Below, piece after piece: positions 42,978-51,971 of a stretch of DNA of 53,570 bases. The notes beneath the pieces were generated by a model. It was not told where the DNA came from. It saw only the letters and a program-made list of their open reading frames with translations, and ran no database searches. The position numbers and the translations under genes are program-made. This DNA is from Actinomycetota bacterium (GTDB taxonomy: Bacteria; Actinomycetota; CADDZG01; WHSQ01), in contig WHTI01000007.1 of assembly GCA_009377815.1 (NCBI GenBank), positions 1 through 53,570 on the forward strand. Direction: 5' to 3'. The first letter of the stretch is position 1. Each line of letters opens with the position of its first letter.

Positions 42978-43448
42978 ACGCTCGATCTTCCCGTAGGACC
43001 CAACCGGCTTGCGTGAGTGATGGGAGCGAGGAGAGTTCGCTGGTGGCGTGAAGTCGAGGCTCGCCACGAGCCGCCAGCGTTCCCAAATCAAGGAATTCCG
43101 TTCCGAGATATCTGAAGGCGGTGCTCTGACCAGGGCGGATGAGGTTTTCGACCGCCCCCACGAGGGCGGGGGCTGCAGAAAACGTGGCAGAAAACCTCTT
43201 GAAAAACAGCCTGCAGCGCCTCAAGTCTAGTCAGGGAGCGTGGGGTACGCGGAATACGCGTGATTGCGGTGTCGGAACCGAGCTGAGGGTAGCCTTCGGC
43301 CTGCCGGTGCGGCTGTTGGTGGTGACTGGAGGGGCCACGCGGCTGTGGGGGCCGCTCGAGCATACAACCGCACGCGTTCAGCCTTCTGGTCGTACAACCA
43401 GCAGTTGTAGCGATGTGCCATTAGGAGGACGACGTTGTCATCAGAAAC
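42978..43448. other. Non-coding stretch with hairpin and att-like repeat
   Basis: About 470 bases with no gene I can support. A stem made from CGCTGG-TGGCG and CGCCA-CGAG-CCGCCAGCG near 43038-43080 may end the nuclease transcript. The att-like repeat at 43162 is listed separately. Open frames here have no protein-like features. Confidence 0.45.
43162..43196. repeat. Second copy of the tRNA-leader att-like repeat
   Basis: 29 of 35 positions match 16327-16361, including GAGGGCGGGG at the tRNA end and two AGAAAAC boxes. The tRNA part stops after eight bases, so no tRNA is encoded here. It is 26.8 kb from the first copy. Confidence 0.45.
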
Positions 43449-43931
43449 CGAGGGGGACGAACACTCTGATCAGGTCCCTGAGCAGGGCCTTTGCTAGTGT
43501 CTGGGCGCCGGGACGACCCTCTAGACGGGAGAAACCCCGCTTCCTCCTCTCCCGGAGGATGCAAGCTACGTTGACGAGATCAACCACTACATCCACGACG
43601 GCGTGTCGCCAGGAACGTGATGAGACGAACCGCCGCCTGCCCATCACCTCCTGATCGTCTCTCGTAGGCACCTCGACGCGGTCCTCGCCGAGTTCGTGCG
43701 CCACTACAACCGGGCACGGCCGCATCGCGGGTTGGAGCTCTTGACGCCGGAGCCCCGTGTCAGCGTCACTCCAACCAAGCTCGTTCCTCGGTTCAGGACG
43801 AGGAAGGTCCTGGGCGGCCTCATCAACGAATACGAGATTGCGGCATGACCGCGCCGGGATCATTGCCGCCGTGGGGAACAATGGGGCGAAAGTGCTGGTC
43901 AGGATCTGTATCAGAGTTTTCGTCCCCTACG
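43449..43931 (+). mobile_element. rve-type IS, internally deleted copy 2 with both ends
   Basis: The left end (from 43449) matches copy 1; the right end reads AGAGTTTTCGTCCCCTACG (43913-43931), whose complement repeats the left end, giving terminal inverted repeats of about 20 bp. Between them only the last 60 codons of the transposase remain (LDAVLAEFVRHYNRARPHRG, then RFRTRKVLGGLINEYEIAA, stop at 43848). It is thus a 483-bp non-autonomous, MITE-like derivative. Confidence 0.8.
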
Positions 43932-44237
43932 AGGACGGTGCACACACCGCGTCGAGTTTCCACTACGGCGTGATCGATGGTTACGTGAGGGCAGCGTGGC
44001 TTCTCAAGATCATTCCCGGCGACGAGATCAAGGCCTACGCGAAGGAGCGACTTTCCAATCCACGCGCCTAGCGATCCCTTGTCGGCCTCTCGGGCTGGGT
44101 AGCGGTGTGGTTCCTGGTGGGTGGCGGGAAGGTCACGCCTGCGGGGGGGCCGTTGGTAACCGCGCGACTCGAGCAGGCAACGTCCCTGTGCGGGGTAGGT
44201 TGCTATCCGGTTCCGGCTTAGCAAAAAGAGGTCTAGC
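43932..44237. other. Intergenic stretch before the CDP-alcohol transferase
   Basis: About 305 bases. A plus-strand frame ends at 44071 with protein-like residues (VIDGYVRAAWLLKIIPGDEI) and may be a truncated gene end, but lacks a start outside the IS. The rest should hold the next gene's promoter. Confidence 0.35.
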
Positions 44238-44834
44238 ATGGACGTTCGTTACCTCGTGACCCGTTACCTATTCCGCCCGCTCTCCTTGCCAGCTGCCTCG
44301 ATGCTCGCACGCACCCGCGTAACGCCGATTCAGGTTACGTGGTTGAGTGCCGCTCTGGCATTCGCCGCCGCAACGGCGTTCAGCTTCGGCTCTTACCCGC
44401 TGGGAGCGGGTTTGGCGTTTCTCAGCATCATCACCGATTGCATCGACGGTGACCTCGCTCGCCTTACAGGCCAGACCTCGCGCTGGGGGGCCTTTCTGGA
44501 CAGCGTTCTGGATCGGTGGATGGACGCGGCATTGATCCTGGGGCTGAGCTATTCGGATCTCGCTTCTTATGGAGCAGTCGCGGGCCTCGCGCTCGTGGGG
44601 TCCATGTTGACAAGCTACACCCGAGCTCGAGCCCACTCCCTTGGGGCCGACTGCCCCGAGGGCATTGGTGGCCGGGATACGCGGATGCTCGTCCTGATCC
44701 TTTGCGCCCTCTTCGAGCTCATATCCGTGGGTCTTGTAGTCGTTGCGGTCCTCGGCTTCGTCACTTCTATCCACCGGATGGCCGTGGCAGGTCCTGCTCT
44801 TTCGGCGCTCGATCGCCGCGACCAGGAGGCTTAG
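44238..44834 (+). CDS. CDP-alcohol phosphatidyltransferase family enzyme
   Basis: A 198-residue integral membrane protein with about six helices. The full signature DGxxARxxxxxxxxGxxxDxxxD is present (IDGDLARLTG through AFLDSVLDR), forming the two-metal site that transfers a phospho-alcohol. The N-terminal segment LARTRVTPIQVTWLS is usual. Candidates are phosphatidylinositol-phosphate or phosphatidylglycerophosphate synthase, or a DIPP synthase-like enzyme. The ATG has AAAAAGAGG upstream. It stands alone amid relics but is intact. Confidence 0.88.
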   Translation: MDVRYLVTRYLFRPLSLPAASMLARTRVTPIQVTWLSAALAFAAATAFSFGSYPLGAGLAFLSIITDCIDGDLARLTGQTSRWGAFLDSVLDRWMDAALILGLSYSDLASYGAVAGLALVGSMLTSYTRARAHSLGADCPEGIGGRDTRMLVLILCALFELISVGLVVVAVLGFVTSIHRMAVAGPALSALDRRDQEA

Positions 44835-44838
44835 CAGC

Positions 44839-45023
44839 ATCGCCTGGTCCAGGATCCAGTCATGGGTTCCGTATGTGTTGGGACCGCCCGAACCGTTGGC
44901 CCACGCGAGCGCGGGCGCGGCCATGGCTGCCATCAGCAAAGTGGAAGCCAACGCAATCGAGCTGATGCGAGCGAGCGGCTTGATCACTCCTCCGGAACGC
45001 GGCGGGTGTCCGCTTCTCAACAT
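44839..45023 (-). pseudogene. Truncated secreted protein, N-terminus only
   Basis: On the minus strand ATG 45023 gives SGGVIKPLARISSIALASTL and then LMAAMAAPALAWA, a good signal peptide. A mature start NTYGTHDWILDQAMLL follows and resembles the beginning of zinc-dependent phospholipase C-like secreted proteins. After that the frame only runs antisense through the CDP-alcohol transferase gene, so the body is lost. Confidence 0.55.
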
Positions 45024-45118
45024 ATGCAGAATCTCTCGCGACGAGGGATAGCAAGATGTCCTCATGACCTGCATCCCATCCAGCTCAGCTCCCGAAGCGC
45101 TGGCCTCACGAGCAATCG

Positions 45119-45427
45119 TCATGGGCTTGGTAGTAGAGCTCTACTAACTTTGGTTCCTTCGATGTACGGTCGTCGGCCCCCGGTGTCCGCGTCGAGAACC
45201 CTCGCAACGCACGCCCCCTCGACCGACGCTGCGCTCTCGGCCTCACGCGCGAAACGACTGCGGAACTGCGGGTCATCAGCAAGTTCGGGCCGGATCATCT
45301 TGAGACCACCAATGACCCCTCTCCTTCTGGGCGAGGTAGACAACGCCCATGCCCCCGCCACCGAGTGGCCGAGGATTCGGTATCCGGCAATCCTTCTTGT
45401 AGTCCGTTCCGCTTTCAAGCTACGCAC
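45119..45427 (-). pseudogene. PknB-type Ser/Thr kinase fragment
   Basis: IAGYRILGHSVAGAWALSTS is a decayed glycine loop; LKMIRPELADDPQFRSRFAR retains the ATP lysine and alphaC start, and ACVARVLDADTGGRRPY is the next strand. This covers just the first 90 residues of an actinobacterial kinase. The GxGxxG is broken and the catalytic loop absent, so it is a dead fragment. Confidence 0.8.
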
Positions 45428-45548
45428 CCGTCAATTCTCACAGGAAGTCTCGGACCCAAGCGAGGCGGCATTGGTCGTCGAAACTGTAGTCAACCTGCGC
45501 GTGGCTCGCCTATCGGGCGAAGTGACTAGCTCAACCGCTTGCTGCCAA

Positions 45549-46190
45549 CTAGTTGAGACGAGATGAAGATTCTCGATCCATGCTCGAGCCCCAGTTGTCG
45601 TAGAAGGACTCCAAGCGGTCGACCGCGAGGCGCTGGGAGCCGGGGAGCACGTGGCTATAGAGGTTCAGGGTCACGACGACGTCGCTGTGGCCGAGGCGCT
45701 CCTGTACCGAGCTGATGCTGGCTCCGGATTCGAGCAGGTGCGACGCATGGGTGTGGCGGAGGTCGTGGAACCGTATCCGTGGCACCGGGCTGGCGCAGAC
45801 GAGGCCCCGGAACTGCCGGGTAATCAGGTTCGGTACAACCGGAGCGCCGTTGCGATCGGTAAACACGAAGTCATCTGGGTTGCTCTCAGGCCTCAGATTC
45901 TTAGACTCCTCTCGATGCGCCTTGAGCACCTCGACCGTCTCTTCTTCGAGATCGATCACCCGAGACTGCGACGACTTCGGTGCGGTTAGATAGGTACTGG
46001 TCCCGGCGGTGATCAGGGCCCGCCGGACCGCAAGCAACCGGTCCTGGAAACGAAGGTCCCGCCACTGAAGCCCAAGCGCCTCGCCACGTCGCAGCCCGGT
46101 GAACCCGAGCGTCCGCCACAACGGGAACAGACGATCGCTACGTGCCCACTCAAGGAAGACATGCAGCTGCCCGGGGTCCAGATCCTGATC
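45549..46190 (-). pseudogene. Tyrosine integrase, catalytic domain only
   Basis: The open frame after a TGA at 46191 encodes DPGQLHVFLEWARSDRLF and the full catalytic half: R in GLRRGEALGLQW, HDLRHTHASHLLES, GHSDVVVTLNLYSHV with the tyrosine. The N-terminal arm and core-binding domains are missing, so it probably cannot recombine. It marks a second old integration event near the right side of the accessory region, about 29 kb from tRNA-Arg. Confidence 0.82.
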
Positions 46191-46477
46191 TCAGAGATCA
46201 TCAAGTAGGGGCGGAGTCTTGGCTCATGCGAGTGTCGACGCTCGCCCCCGACCGATTGAGAAGCGACGCCGCTCTCTGCTGGTTGAGTGTGGAGGCGGCT
46301 CACCGAGATAGCACGAGCCTGATGGGAAGGGGCGGTCCCCGATTCGTCACAGGGCCCGTCCATAATGGGCGTGTCCCAGAAGGGCACCATTCCTGACGGG
46401 CAACGTTCCTTGGAGGTGCCATGGTTTCGCGAAATGACTAACGTAGAGTCAGAATCACGATGAGAGGGGGGGGTTAG

Positions 46478-47437
46478 GTGGCTCGCTCAGATCTCCTGAT
46501 CGATCTTGTCGAGGCCGAACGTCGCGGCGACAAAGCGAAGTTCCGCGCTCTCGTCGAAGCAATAATTGCCGAGGAGCGCTCCAATCAGCATCACCTGGTA
46601 GCGGACCGCTTGTCCGAGCTCATCACTACGATGGGTTCCTCAGAGCTGCTTCGTGACGAAGCTTCTTCCCGCATCAACGATCTGCTTCTGGATCTCGTAC
46701 CTCAACGCAGACTTGGCTCTCTGCAACTGTCGCCACCGGTCTTGGCTTCGGTCGAAGAGCTTATCGAGGAACACCAACGGACTGACTTGTTGCGAAGTTA
46801 TGGGCTGGAACCCCGGAATCGCGTGCTCCTTGATGGGCCTCCAGGTAACGGGAAGACGAGCCTGGCAGAGGCGATTGCTGCTGAGACCATGGTGCCTTTC
46901 TACGTTGTTCGTTACGAAGGCGTCGTTTCTAGCTTTCTCGGGGAGACCGCGGGCCGACTGGATCACGCGTTCGAATTCGCGAGGACTCGTAGATGCGTCC
47001 TGTTCTTTGACGAGTTCGACACGATTGCGAAGGAACGTGCAGATATCCATGAAACCGGTGAGATCAAGCGGGTGGTTTCGACGCTCCTCCTACAAATCGA
47101 CCGACTCCCGGCCCACGTAATCGTCGTGTGTTCCACGAATCACTCTGAGCTTCTGGACAGGGCGGCGTGGCGGCGCTTCCAACTTCGTCTCGAACTCGCA
47201 GCTCCGTCGCGCGCGGATGCAACTGAGTTCCTGGAGACATTGAAGACCCGCCTCGGAGGTGATCTCGGCCTGGCTCCGAGGACATTGGCAGACAAGCTCG
47301 CGGGTGCCAGCTACGCGGAGCTGGAGCAGGTTGCGATCGATATCCGACGTCGTCTTGTTCTCGCACCGCCGGATGGAAACCTGGGTGAGATCGCGAGGAC
47401 AAGGATCGAGCAGTGGCGGACCCAAGCTCATCCGTGA
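46478..47437 (+). CDS. AAA+ ATPase of an ATPase/subtilase defence pair (IteA-like)
   Basis: A 319-residue protein from a GTG. The N-terminal 95 residues are helical. The AAA+ core shows Walker A GPPGNGKTS (K126), Walker B CVLFFDEFDTI (D178, E179), sensor 1 in VVCSTNHSELLD and an arginine finger region in AAWRRFQLRL. It is like the proteasomal/FtsH-type classic AAA proteins. It overlaps the subtilase gene by 25 bases, so the proteins should act together, for example with the ATPase gating the protease. Such pairs are reported as anti-phage systems; I recall the name IteA/IteS but could not check it. Confidence 0.82.
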   Translation: MARSDLLIDLVEAERRGDKAKFRALVEAIIAEERSNQHHLVADRLSELITTMGSSELLRDEASSRINDLLLDLVPQRRLGSLQLSPPVLASVEELIEEHQRTDLLRSYGLEPRNRVLLDGPPGNGKTSLAEAIAAETMVPFYVVRYEGVVSSFLGETAGRLDHAFEFARTRRCVLFFDEFDTIAKERADIHETGEIKRVVSTLLLQIDRLPAHVIVVCSTNHSELLDRAAWRRFQLRLELAAPSRADATEFLETLKTRLGGDLGLAPRTLADKLAGASYAELEQVAIDIRRRLVLAPPDGNLGEIARTRIEQWRTQAHP

Positions 47438-50016
47438 CGGACCCACGACCCCTACTGGCATTTCCGCCACCGCAGACAGGGCCTATTCCTGCTGCAACGA
47501 GTCCGACTCCGTATAGACCGGTCCAGGGTCCGAGCGCGGGCCGTCAAGGGACAAGACTGACTCCTCAGTTTCAAACTCTTCGGGTGGCGCTTGAGGCTGA
47601 GCGCGCGCAACTTACGGAACAGACGGGATCTCCGGAACCGGAGTTGGTTGCCGTCTTTGACCTGGCAGGGACCGTGGAGGCTTTCATGCGGGCGGCCGCG
47701 CTGGTAGATGGGCTCGAGTTCTTGTCTGAGTTGCAGGAGGACAAGGTTGACGCTGACGACGATTTTTTCTACGAGGCTGATGGCGAGACACAAGATGACA
47801 AAGTTCCTCAGTCGCTCTACATGGTGATGACGAATGCCCAAGCGGTGACGGAACTAGTTCGATTGTTCGAGCTCTGGCAAGAGGACCAGTCCATCACTTT
47901 CGAGCGGGGTCTAAATCCTTTGAAAGGGGTTTTCGGTCTGCTGCGGGCGATCCGTCGATGGGGTCCAGAGGATCGGGTTCGCGAGACGGGATTGCTGGAA
48001 CAGTGGCGTGAAGACGTTGCCGTTGGGCAGTCGATAGCCCGAGTCGAGATTGAGCTGTGGTACCGCGACGACCCAACATCGCGAACCGCTGCTCAAGAGC
48101 ACGTGGCAGACATCGTTCATTCGTCTGGTGGGACGGTGCTAAAGAGTTCCGACCAGGAGGCTATTGCCTATCACGCCGTGCTTGCAGACATCCCGATGTC
48201 GCAAGTGGAACAGGTCCTAGCGCGCGGTCCAGAGGCGATTGAGCTCCTGACAACGGAGACTGTGATGATCGTCAGCCCAAGTCGCCCCATGACTTTTCCG
48301 GCCACAGAACCGACGGTGGCAGATCAACTTCGCTTCGATACGACGCTTCCAGAGGGCCGACCCCAAGTTGGATTGCTTGATGGGGTCCCTCTTGCCAATC
48401 ACGTCTGTCTACAGGGCCGACTCATCGTCGACGACCCGGACGATCGAGGTGAAAAGTACGCCGTCGGGCAGCTTAATCATGGAACGTCAATGGCGTCTCT
48501 GATCGCTCACGGCGATCTGCTCGACCCAGGACCCTCATTACGGCAACCGATCTACGTTCGCCCCATCCTTGAACCGCATGAACATTTCCGAGAAGAACGG
48601 GTGCCTCCAGATGATCTGCTTGTGGACCTGGTGCATCGAGCGTTCCATCGCATGTTCGAAGGCGACGGCGCCAACGATCCCGCGGCATCGAGCGTTCGGG
48701 TCGTGAATCTATCTGTGGGCGACCCGACCCGAGTTTTCATTCGGCGACTTAGCCCCCTCGCTCGGTTACTGGATTGGCTTGCCCACGTGTACAACCTCGT
48801 CATTGTCGTGAGCGCCGGTAACCATATGTTGGTAACGCCGACCCTCGTGACTGAAGACCTTTCGGATGTACCGTCGCTCCAATCGACGGCGGCAAGATCG
48901 CTCTACGAGCGAGCCCGGCACCGACGGCTGCTGTCTCCGGCAGAAGCCATAAACGCGTTGACTATCGGCGCGCTCCATGAAGATGCGGCAGTTCAGGAGC
49001 TTCCTGCCACTGTGGTTGACGTCATAAAGGCGGGGACTCCAGCGAGCTATTCCCCCGTGGGATACGGGTTTCGCCGGTCGGTTAAGCCAGATGTCCTTCT
49101 GCCGGGGGGCCGGGTGATCTACCAGGCCCCTGTTGCGGAGGCCGGTAAGCCCGTGGAGTTGGACGCTGTTCTCACTCCAGCGACCGGTCCCGGCCTGCGA
49201 GTTGCGGCGCCTGGACGAGGTGGGGAGCTAACAGGAACCAGCTTCACGAGTGGAACGAGCAACGCAGCTGCACTGGCTACGCGAGCTGTCTCGAACATCC
49301 TGGACATGCTCGCAGGTCTGACGCAGGAGGACGGAGACTTTCCGTTCCCAGATGCGCAATACCATCCCGCCCTCGCCAAAACGCTGCTCGTGCACGCGAG
49401 TGGATGGCACGATCTCCTAGGCACGATGCGCGATGACCTGGGCCTTTCCGGTCAATCGATTCGGAGGGAACTGACACGCCTACTTGGTTATGGACCAGTT
49501 CATCCCGAGCGGATAGCAACAGCTGATCGGGTCCGGGCCGTGTTGCTTGGAGCGGGTTCCATCAACAAAGATCAACGGCACTCATTTCGGTTTCCCTTGC
49601 CGTCTGACTTGTCGGCCTCGACCGAGTGGCGCCGGTTGACCATTACTTTGGGTTGGCTCTCGCCCGTAAGCGTACGCACACAGAAATACCGCATGGCGCG
49701 CCTGAAGTTCACCGCGCCAAGGGATGATCTTGCTATCGCTCCGACCGAGGCGGACGCCAATGCAGTTACGAAGGGGACTATTCAGCATCAGGTGTTGGAA
49801 GGGAGTTCGGTGGCGGCATTTGCAAGCGGCACTAGCCTGTCAATCGACGTCGACTGTCGAGGCGAACTCGAGCGCTTCCCCAGTCCCGTGCGCTACGCCC
49901 TCGCCGCCTCGCTGGAAGTCTCGCCAGAGGTTCAGATTGATGTCCAGGCCCAGGTTCGAACATTGCTTCGAGCGGAAGTACGCGAACGGGCACGGGCACA
50001 GGTTCCGGCCCGATGA
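47413..50016 (+). CDS. Large S8 subtilisin-like protease (IteS-like)
   Basis: An 867-residue protein with no signal peptide, so probably cytosolic. An N-terminal 310-residue regulatory region precedes the S8 domain. The triad is D323 (QVGLLDGVPL), H356 (LNHGTSMASLIAHGD) and S616 (GTSNAAALATR), with the oxyanion-side region near VVSAGNHM. A C-terminal 200-residue beta-rich domain follows. Being intracellular and coupled to an AAA ATPase, it is likely a regulated protease released on infection. The start is a GTG inside the ATPase gene. Target proteins are unknown. Confidence 0.85.
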   Translation: MADPSSSVTDPRPLLAFPPPQTGPIPAATSPTPYRPVQGPSAGRQGTRLTPQFQTLRVALEAERAQLTEQTGSPEPELVAVFDLAGTVEAFMRAAALVDGLEFLSELQEDKVDADDDFFYEADGETQDDKVPQSLYMVMTNAQAVTELVRLFELWQEDQSITFERGLNPLKGVFGLLRAIRRWGPEDRVRETGLLEQWREDVAVGQSIARVEIELWYRDDPTSRTAAQEHVADIVHSSGGTVLKSSDQEAIAYHAVLADIPMSQVEQVLARGPEAIELLTTETVMIVSPSRPMTFPATEPTVADQLRFDTTLPEGRPQVGLLDGVPLANHVCLQGRLIVDDPDDRGEKYAVGQLNHGTSMASLIAHGDLLDPGPSLRQPIYVRPILEPHEHFREERVPPDDLLVDLVHRAFHRMFEGDGANDPAASSVRVVNLSVGDPTRVFIRRLSPLARLLDWLAHVYNLVIVVSAGNHMLVTPTLVTEDLSDVPSLQSTAARSLYERARHRRLLSPAEAINALTIGALHEDAAVQELPATVVDVIKAGTPASYSPVGYGFRRSVKPDVLLPGGRVIYQAPVAEAGKPVELDAVLTPATGPGLRVAAPGRGGELTGTSFTSGTSNAAALATRAVSNILDMLAGLTQEDGDFPFPDAQYHPALAKTLLVHASGWHDLLGTMRDDLGLSGQSIRRELTRLLGYGPVHPERIATADRVRAVLLGAGSINKDQRHSFRFPLPSDLSASTEWRRLTITLGWLSPVSVRTQKYRMARLKFTAPRDDLAIAPTEADANAVTKGTIQHQVLEGSSVAAFASGTSLSIDVDCRGELERFPSPVRYALAASLEVSPEVQIDVQAQVRTLLRAEVRERARAQVPAR

Positions 50017-50168
50017 ATAGATCGATGAACAAGGGCGGGTTCTCTTGGAAGCGCTTCGTGGGCATCAGCGGCGCTAAGGCACGCATGTCGCGCAAGATTG
50101 GAATCCCTCTCACTCGTTCGGGGAGAGAGCGCAAGATCGGTCGGGCGGCCACCGGAGGTGGTTGCTAG
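50013..50168 (+). CDS. 51-residue basic protein, third gene of the protease operon
   Basis: The ATG overlaps the protease stop (ATGA), and a second in-frame ATG lies at 50025. The peptide is strongly basic: NKGGFSWKRFVGISGAKARM, then SRKIGIPLTRSGRERKIGRA and a GGGC end. Arg/Lys spacing and Gly-rich ends make it look like a real small nucleic-acid- or ribosome-binding protein. The overlap suggests coupling with the ATPase and protease, perhaps as inhibitor, sensor or substrate. I recognise no named family. Confidence 0.6.
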   Translation: MNRSMNKGGFSWKRFVGISGAKARMSRKIGIPLTRSGRERKIGRAATGGGC

Positions 50169-50535
50169 CTGCCTAGTTTCATTTCACTCGTGGGAATCGG
50201 CCTAGGGAGTTGTTGGGACGTCATGAAGGATTTGGCGTGAATAGCCTCGAGAAGGGCGGATTCACCGATCTCACCATCGACAAACTCCTGCACGACCCTG
50301 CCCTCGCGTATCACAAGAACTCGATCGCAGACTCGTTCGTAATCGCTGATTTCGCTCGAGTTGAACAGGACAACTCGCTGTTGGGACGCTAGCCGTCGGA
50401 TCAGCCCACGGATCTCAAGTTTGGCTCCCACGTCCACCCCCCTGGTCGGATCATCAAGGAGCAATAAGGAAGGAGATGCCTCCATCCATTTGGCGAACAA
50501 CACTTTCTGTTGGTTGCCACCTGAGAGTGCCGTCG
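50165..50535 (-). pseudogene. RbsA-type sugar ABC ATPase, C-terminal fragment
   Basis: ALSGGNQQKVLFAKWM (signature), LLLLDDPTRGVDVGAKLEIR (Walker B), LFNSSEISDYERVCDRVLVI and a short tail are the last 120 residues of the second nucleotide-binding domain of a ribose/xylose-type importer ATPase. Upstream sequence degenerates and no start or Walker A remains. No permease or binding protein is nearby. Confidence 0.82.
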
Positions 50536-50683
50536 GCCTGCATGAACCTGTCAGAGCTGGGATGAGTCCAGGACATCTCGCCGCTTGCTCCGAAGAGACC
50601 GAGTTCGAGGGCGAGCTTTCCGGCCTCTACACGGTTGATGTCCTCCATGGCCGATAGGACCGCCTGGTCGCGCAGGTACTTGC
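50536..50683. other. Degenerate upstream part of the ABC relic
   Basis: This region reads weakly like the linker of the RbsA-type ATPase on the minus strand, with shifting frame. No intact gene is present. Confidence 0.35.
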
Positions 50684-51016
50684 ATGCATGCGTGCAGCCC
50701 GTCGTGTCAGAGGGCTTTCAACAGACACAAGATGACGACCATGAAGCAGATTAGGAGCGATTTCTCGCACAGAGTTCGACGGATAAACCCAGATCCGGGC
50801 AGACCCTGCGCGGGATGCAATCGAGGTTGCGCCAGGAACGGTGCAATTCGCCTCGATGGCGAGATCTTTTGTTCAAGCGAGTGTGCGGCACGGAAGGAAT
50901 TTTCCACTCTCGATGTCCCCACGGGTTGGATCCCTCTTTACCCAGAACCAAGAACCAAGAACCGGAAAGTACTTTCCCGAACAACTGCCGGGAATCATGA
51001 CGGCCTGGAATCGTAA
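50684..51016 (+). CDS. Possible small Cys-rich protein
   Basis: A 110-residue frame; translation could begin at an ATG at 50732 or 50741. The centre, PCAGCNRGCARNGAIRLDGE followed by IFCSSECAARKEF, has five cysteines in a MYM- or treble-clef-like pattern. The C-terminus is charged and may be non-coding, as it coincides with an AGAACCA short repeat. The zinc-binding part looks real, the ends uncertain. Confidence 0.4.
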   Translation: MHACSPSCQRAFNRHKMTTMKQIRSDFSHRVRRINPDPGRPCAGCNRGCARNGAIRLDGEIFCSSECAARKEFSTLDVPTGWIPLYPEPRTKNRKVLSRTTAGNHDGLES

Positions 51017-51297
51017 GAAGAGATAGGGCCAAGACCTGGCCGCATCAATCCCATTGTGACTGCAGAACACTTGGGAGATCTTCGGTTCTCCGCCGTCCGA
51101 GCATGCATGCCCCAAGGAACCGACGAACCATCTACAAGGATCTGGTCGCCCCGGTCAGGCTCCGTGTGGCTCCGATGACGACACATGGTAGATGGTGGCC
51201 TCGGGCTCGGCAGCGAGCGACTCCCCAAGCACGGCGAGAGTCCTCCCGACCTCCACGAGGGCCGAGGGCGGAGCCAGAAGTCTACCGACCGGCGCGA
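51017..51297. other. Intergenic stretch
   Basis: About 280 bases before the stop of the first RTX-type gene. I see no gene, hairpin terminator or repeat here. Confidence 0.35.
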
Positions 51298-51921
51298 TCA
51301 GGGGACGTTGGTGGTTATCTCGCATTGCGAAGCGGAATCGCCGGAGCCCGGTCCGCCACCGTCGCAAAAGTCGTTGTTTACCCCTCCGTTGCCGCCCTTG
51401 AGGTTGTCGTGGCCCGACCCGCCGAAGAGGTTGTCTTGTCCGCCGTTCCCGAAAAGGTGGTCGTCGCTCTTCAGACCGTAGAGGTAGTCGTCGCCCGCAC
51501 CGCCGTAGAGACTGTCGAAACCGGTCCCTCCATAGATGGAGTCGTTACCGGTCCCTCCCTCGGCGAAGGTATTCCCGCTTCCCCCACCTCCACCGCAGCA
51601 GAGGTAGTCATCACCGGAACCGCCGTAGAGGTAGCTGTGGCCCCGACCACCATAGATGGAGTCGTCGTCGCCGAGGCCGCAGATGATGTCGATGCCGCCC
51701 TTGCCGTAGATGATGTCGACCCCGGAAGTACCCCTGATGACGTCGGCGCCTGACGTTCCAATCGTCGTCTGCCCCGGACTCGTTACCTGGATGGTCACCG
51801 GCATATCACCGCAGGTGCTGGCCGCTCTGGCGCCTCTCCGCGCGTCGATCACCAGGATGCTCGTCGCAAGAGCGATGACCACAAGGACTCCGATCGACCA
51901 AGTTTGATTGTGCGTCTCCAT
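51298..51921 (-). CDS. Secreted RTX-type calcium-binding repeat protein 1
   Basis: From ATG 51921 (GAAGGGTGA nine bases upstream) it has 207 residues. A signal peptide (WSIGVLVVIALATSILVID) precedes a mature protein made of hemolysin-type nonapeptides of the GGxGxDxUx kind, such as YGGSGDDYL, EGGTGNDSI, YGGAGDDYL and FGGSGHDNL. These coil into a parallel beta-roll that folds on binding calcium outside the cell. It ends with a cysteine-containing cap (ASQCEITTN). No enzymatic domain is attached and no type I exporter is near, so Sec export is expected. A paralogue is next to it. Confidence 0.85.
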   Translation of the reverse strand: METHNQTWSIGVLVVIALATSILVIDARRGARAASTCGDMPVTIQVTSPGQTTIGTSGADVIRGTSGVDIIYGKGGIDIICGLGDDDSIYGGRGHSYLYGGSGDDYLCCGGGGGSGNTFAEGGTGNDSIYGGTGFDSLYGGAGDDYLYGLKSDDHLFGNGGQDNLFGGSGHDNLKGGNGGVNNDFCDGGGPGSGDSASQCEITTNVP

Positions 51922-51971
51922 CGAAATCGTCACCCTTCACATTCGAGTCGCGCTGGTTTGTAGTGGAGCGG

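Noticed and set aside
43080-43200. Second tRNA gene at the att-like repeat
   Set aside because: Only eight bases of the acceptor side match; no anticodon arm or T-arm can be folded.
44268-45122. 284-residue minus-strand frame through the CDP-alcohol transferase
   Set aside because: Only the first 60 residues are protein-like; the rest is the exact antisense of a well-supported membrane enzyme.
51103-51753. Val/Ala-rich plus-strand frame
   Set aside because: Complement of the RTX repeats; the periodic look comes from the repeats on the other strand.
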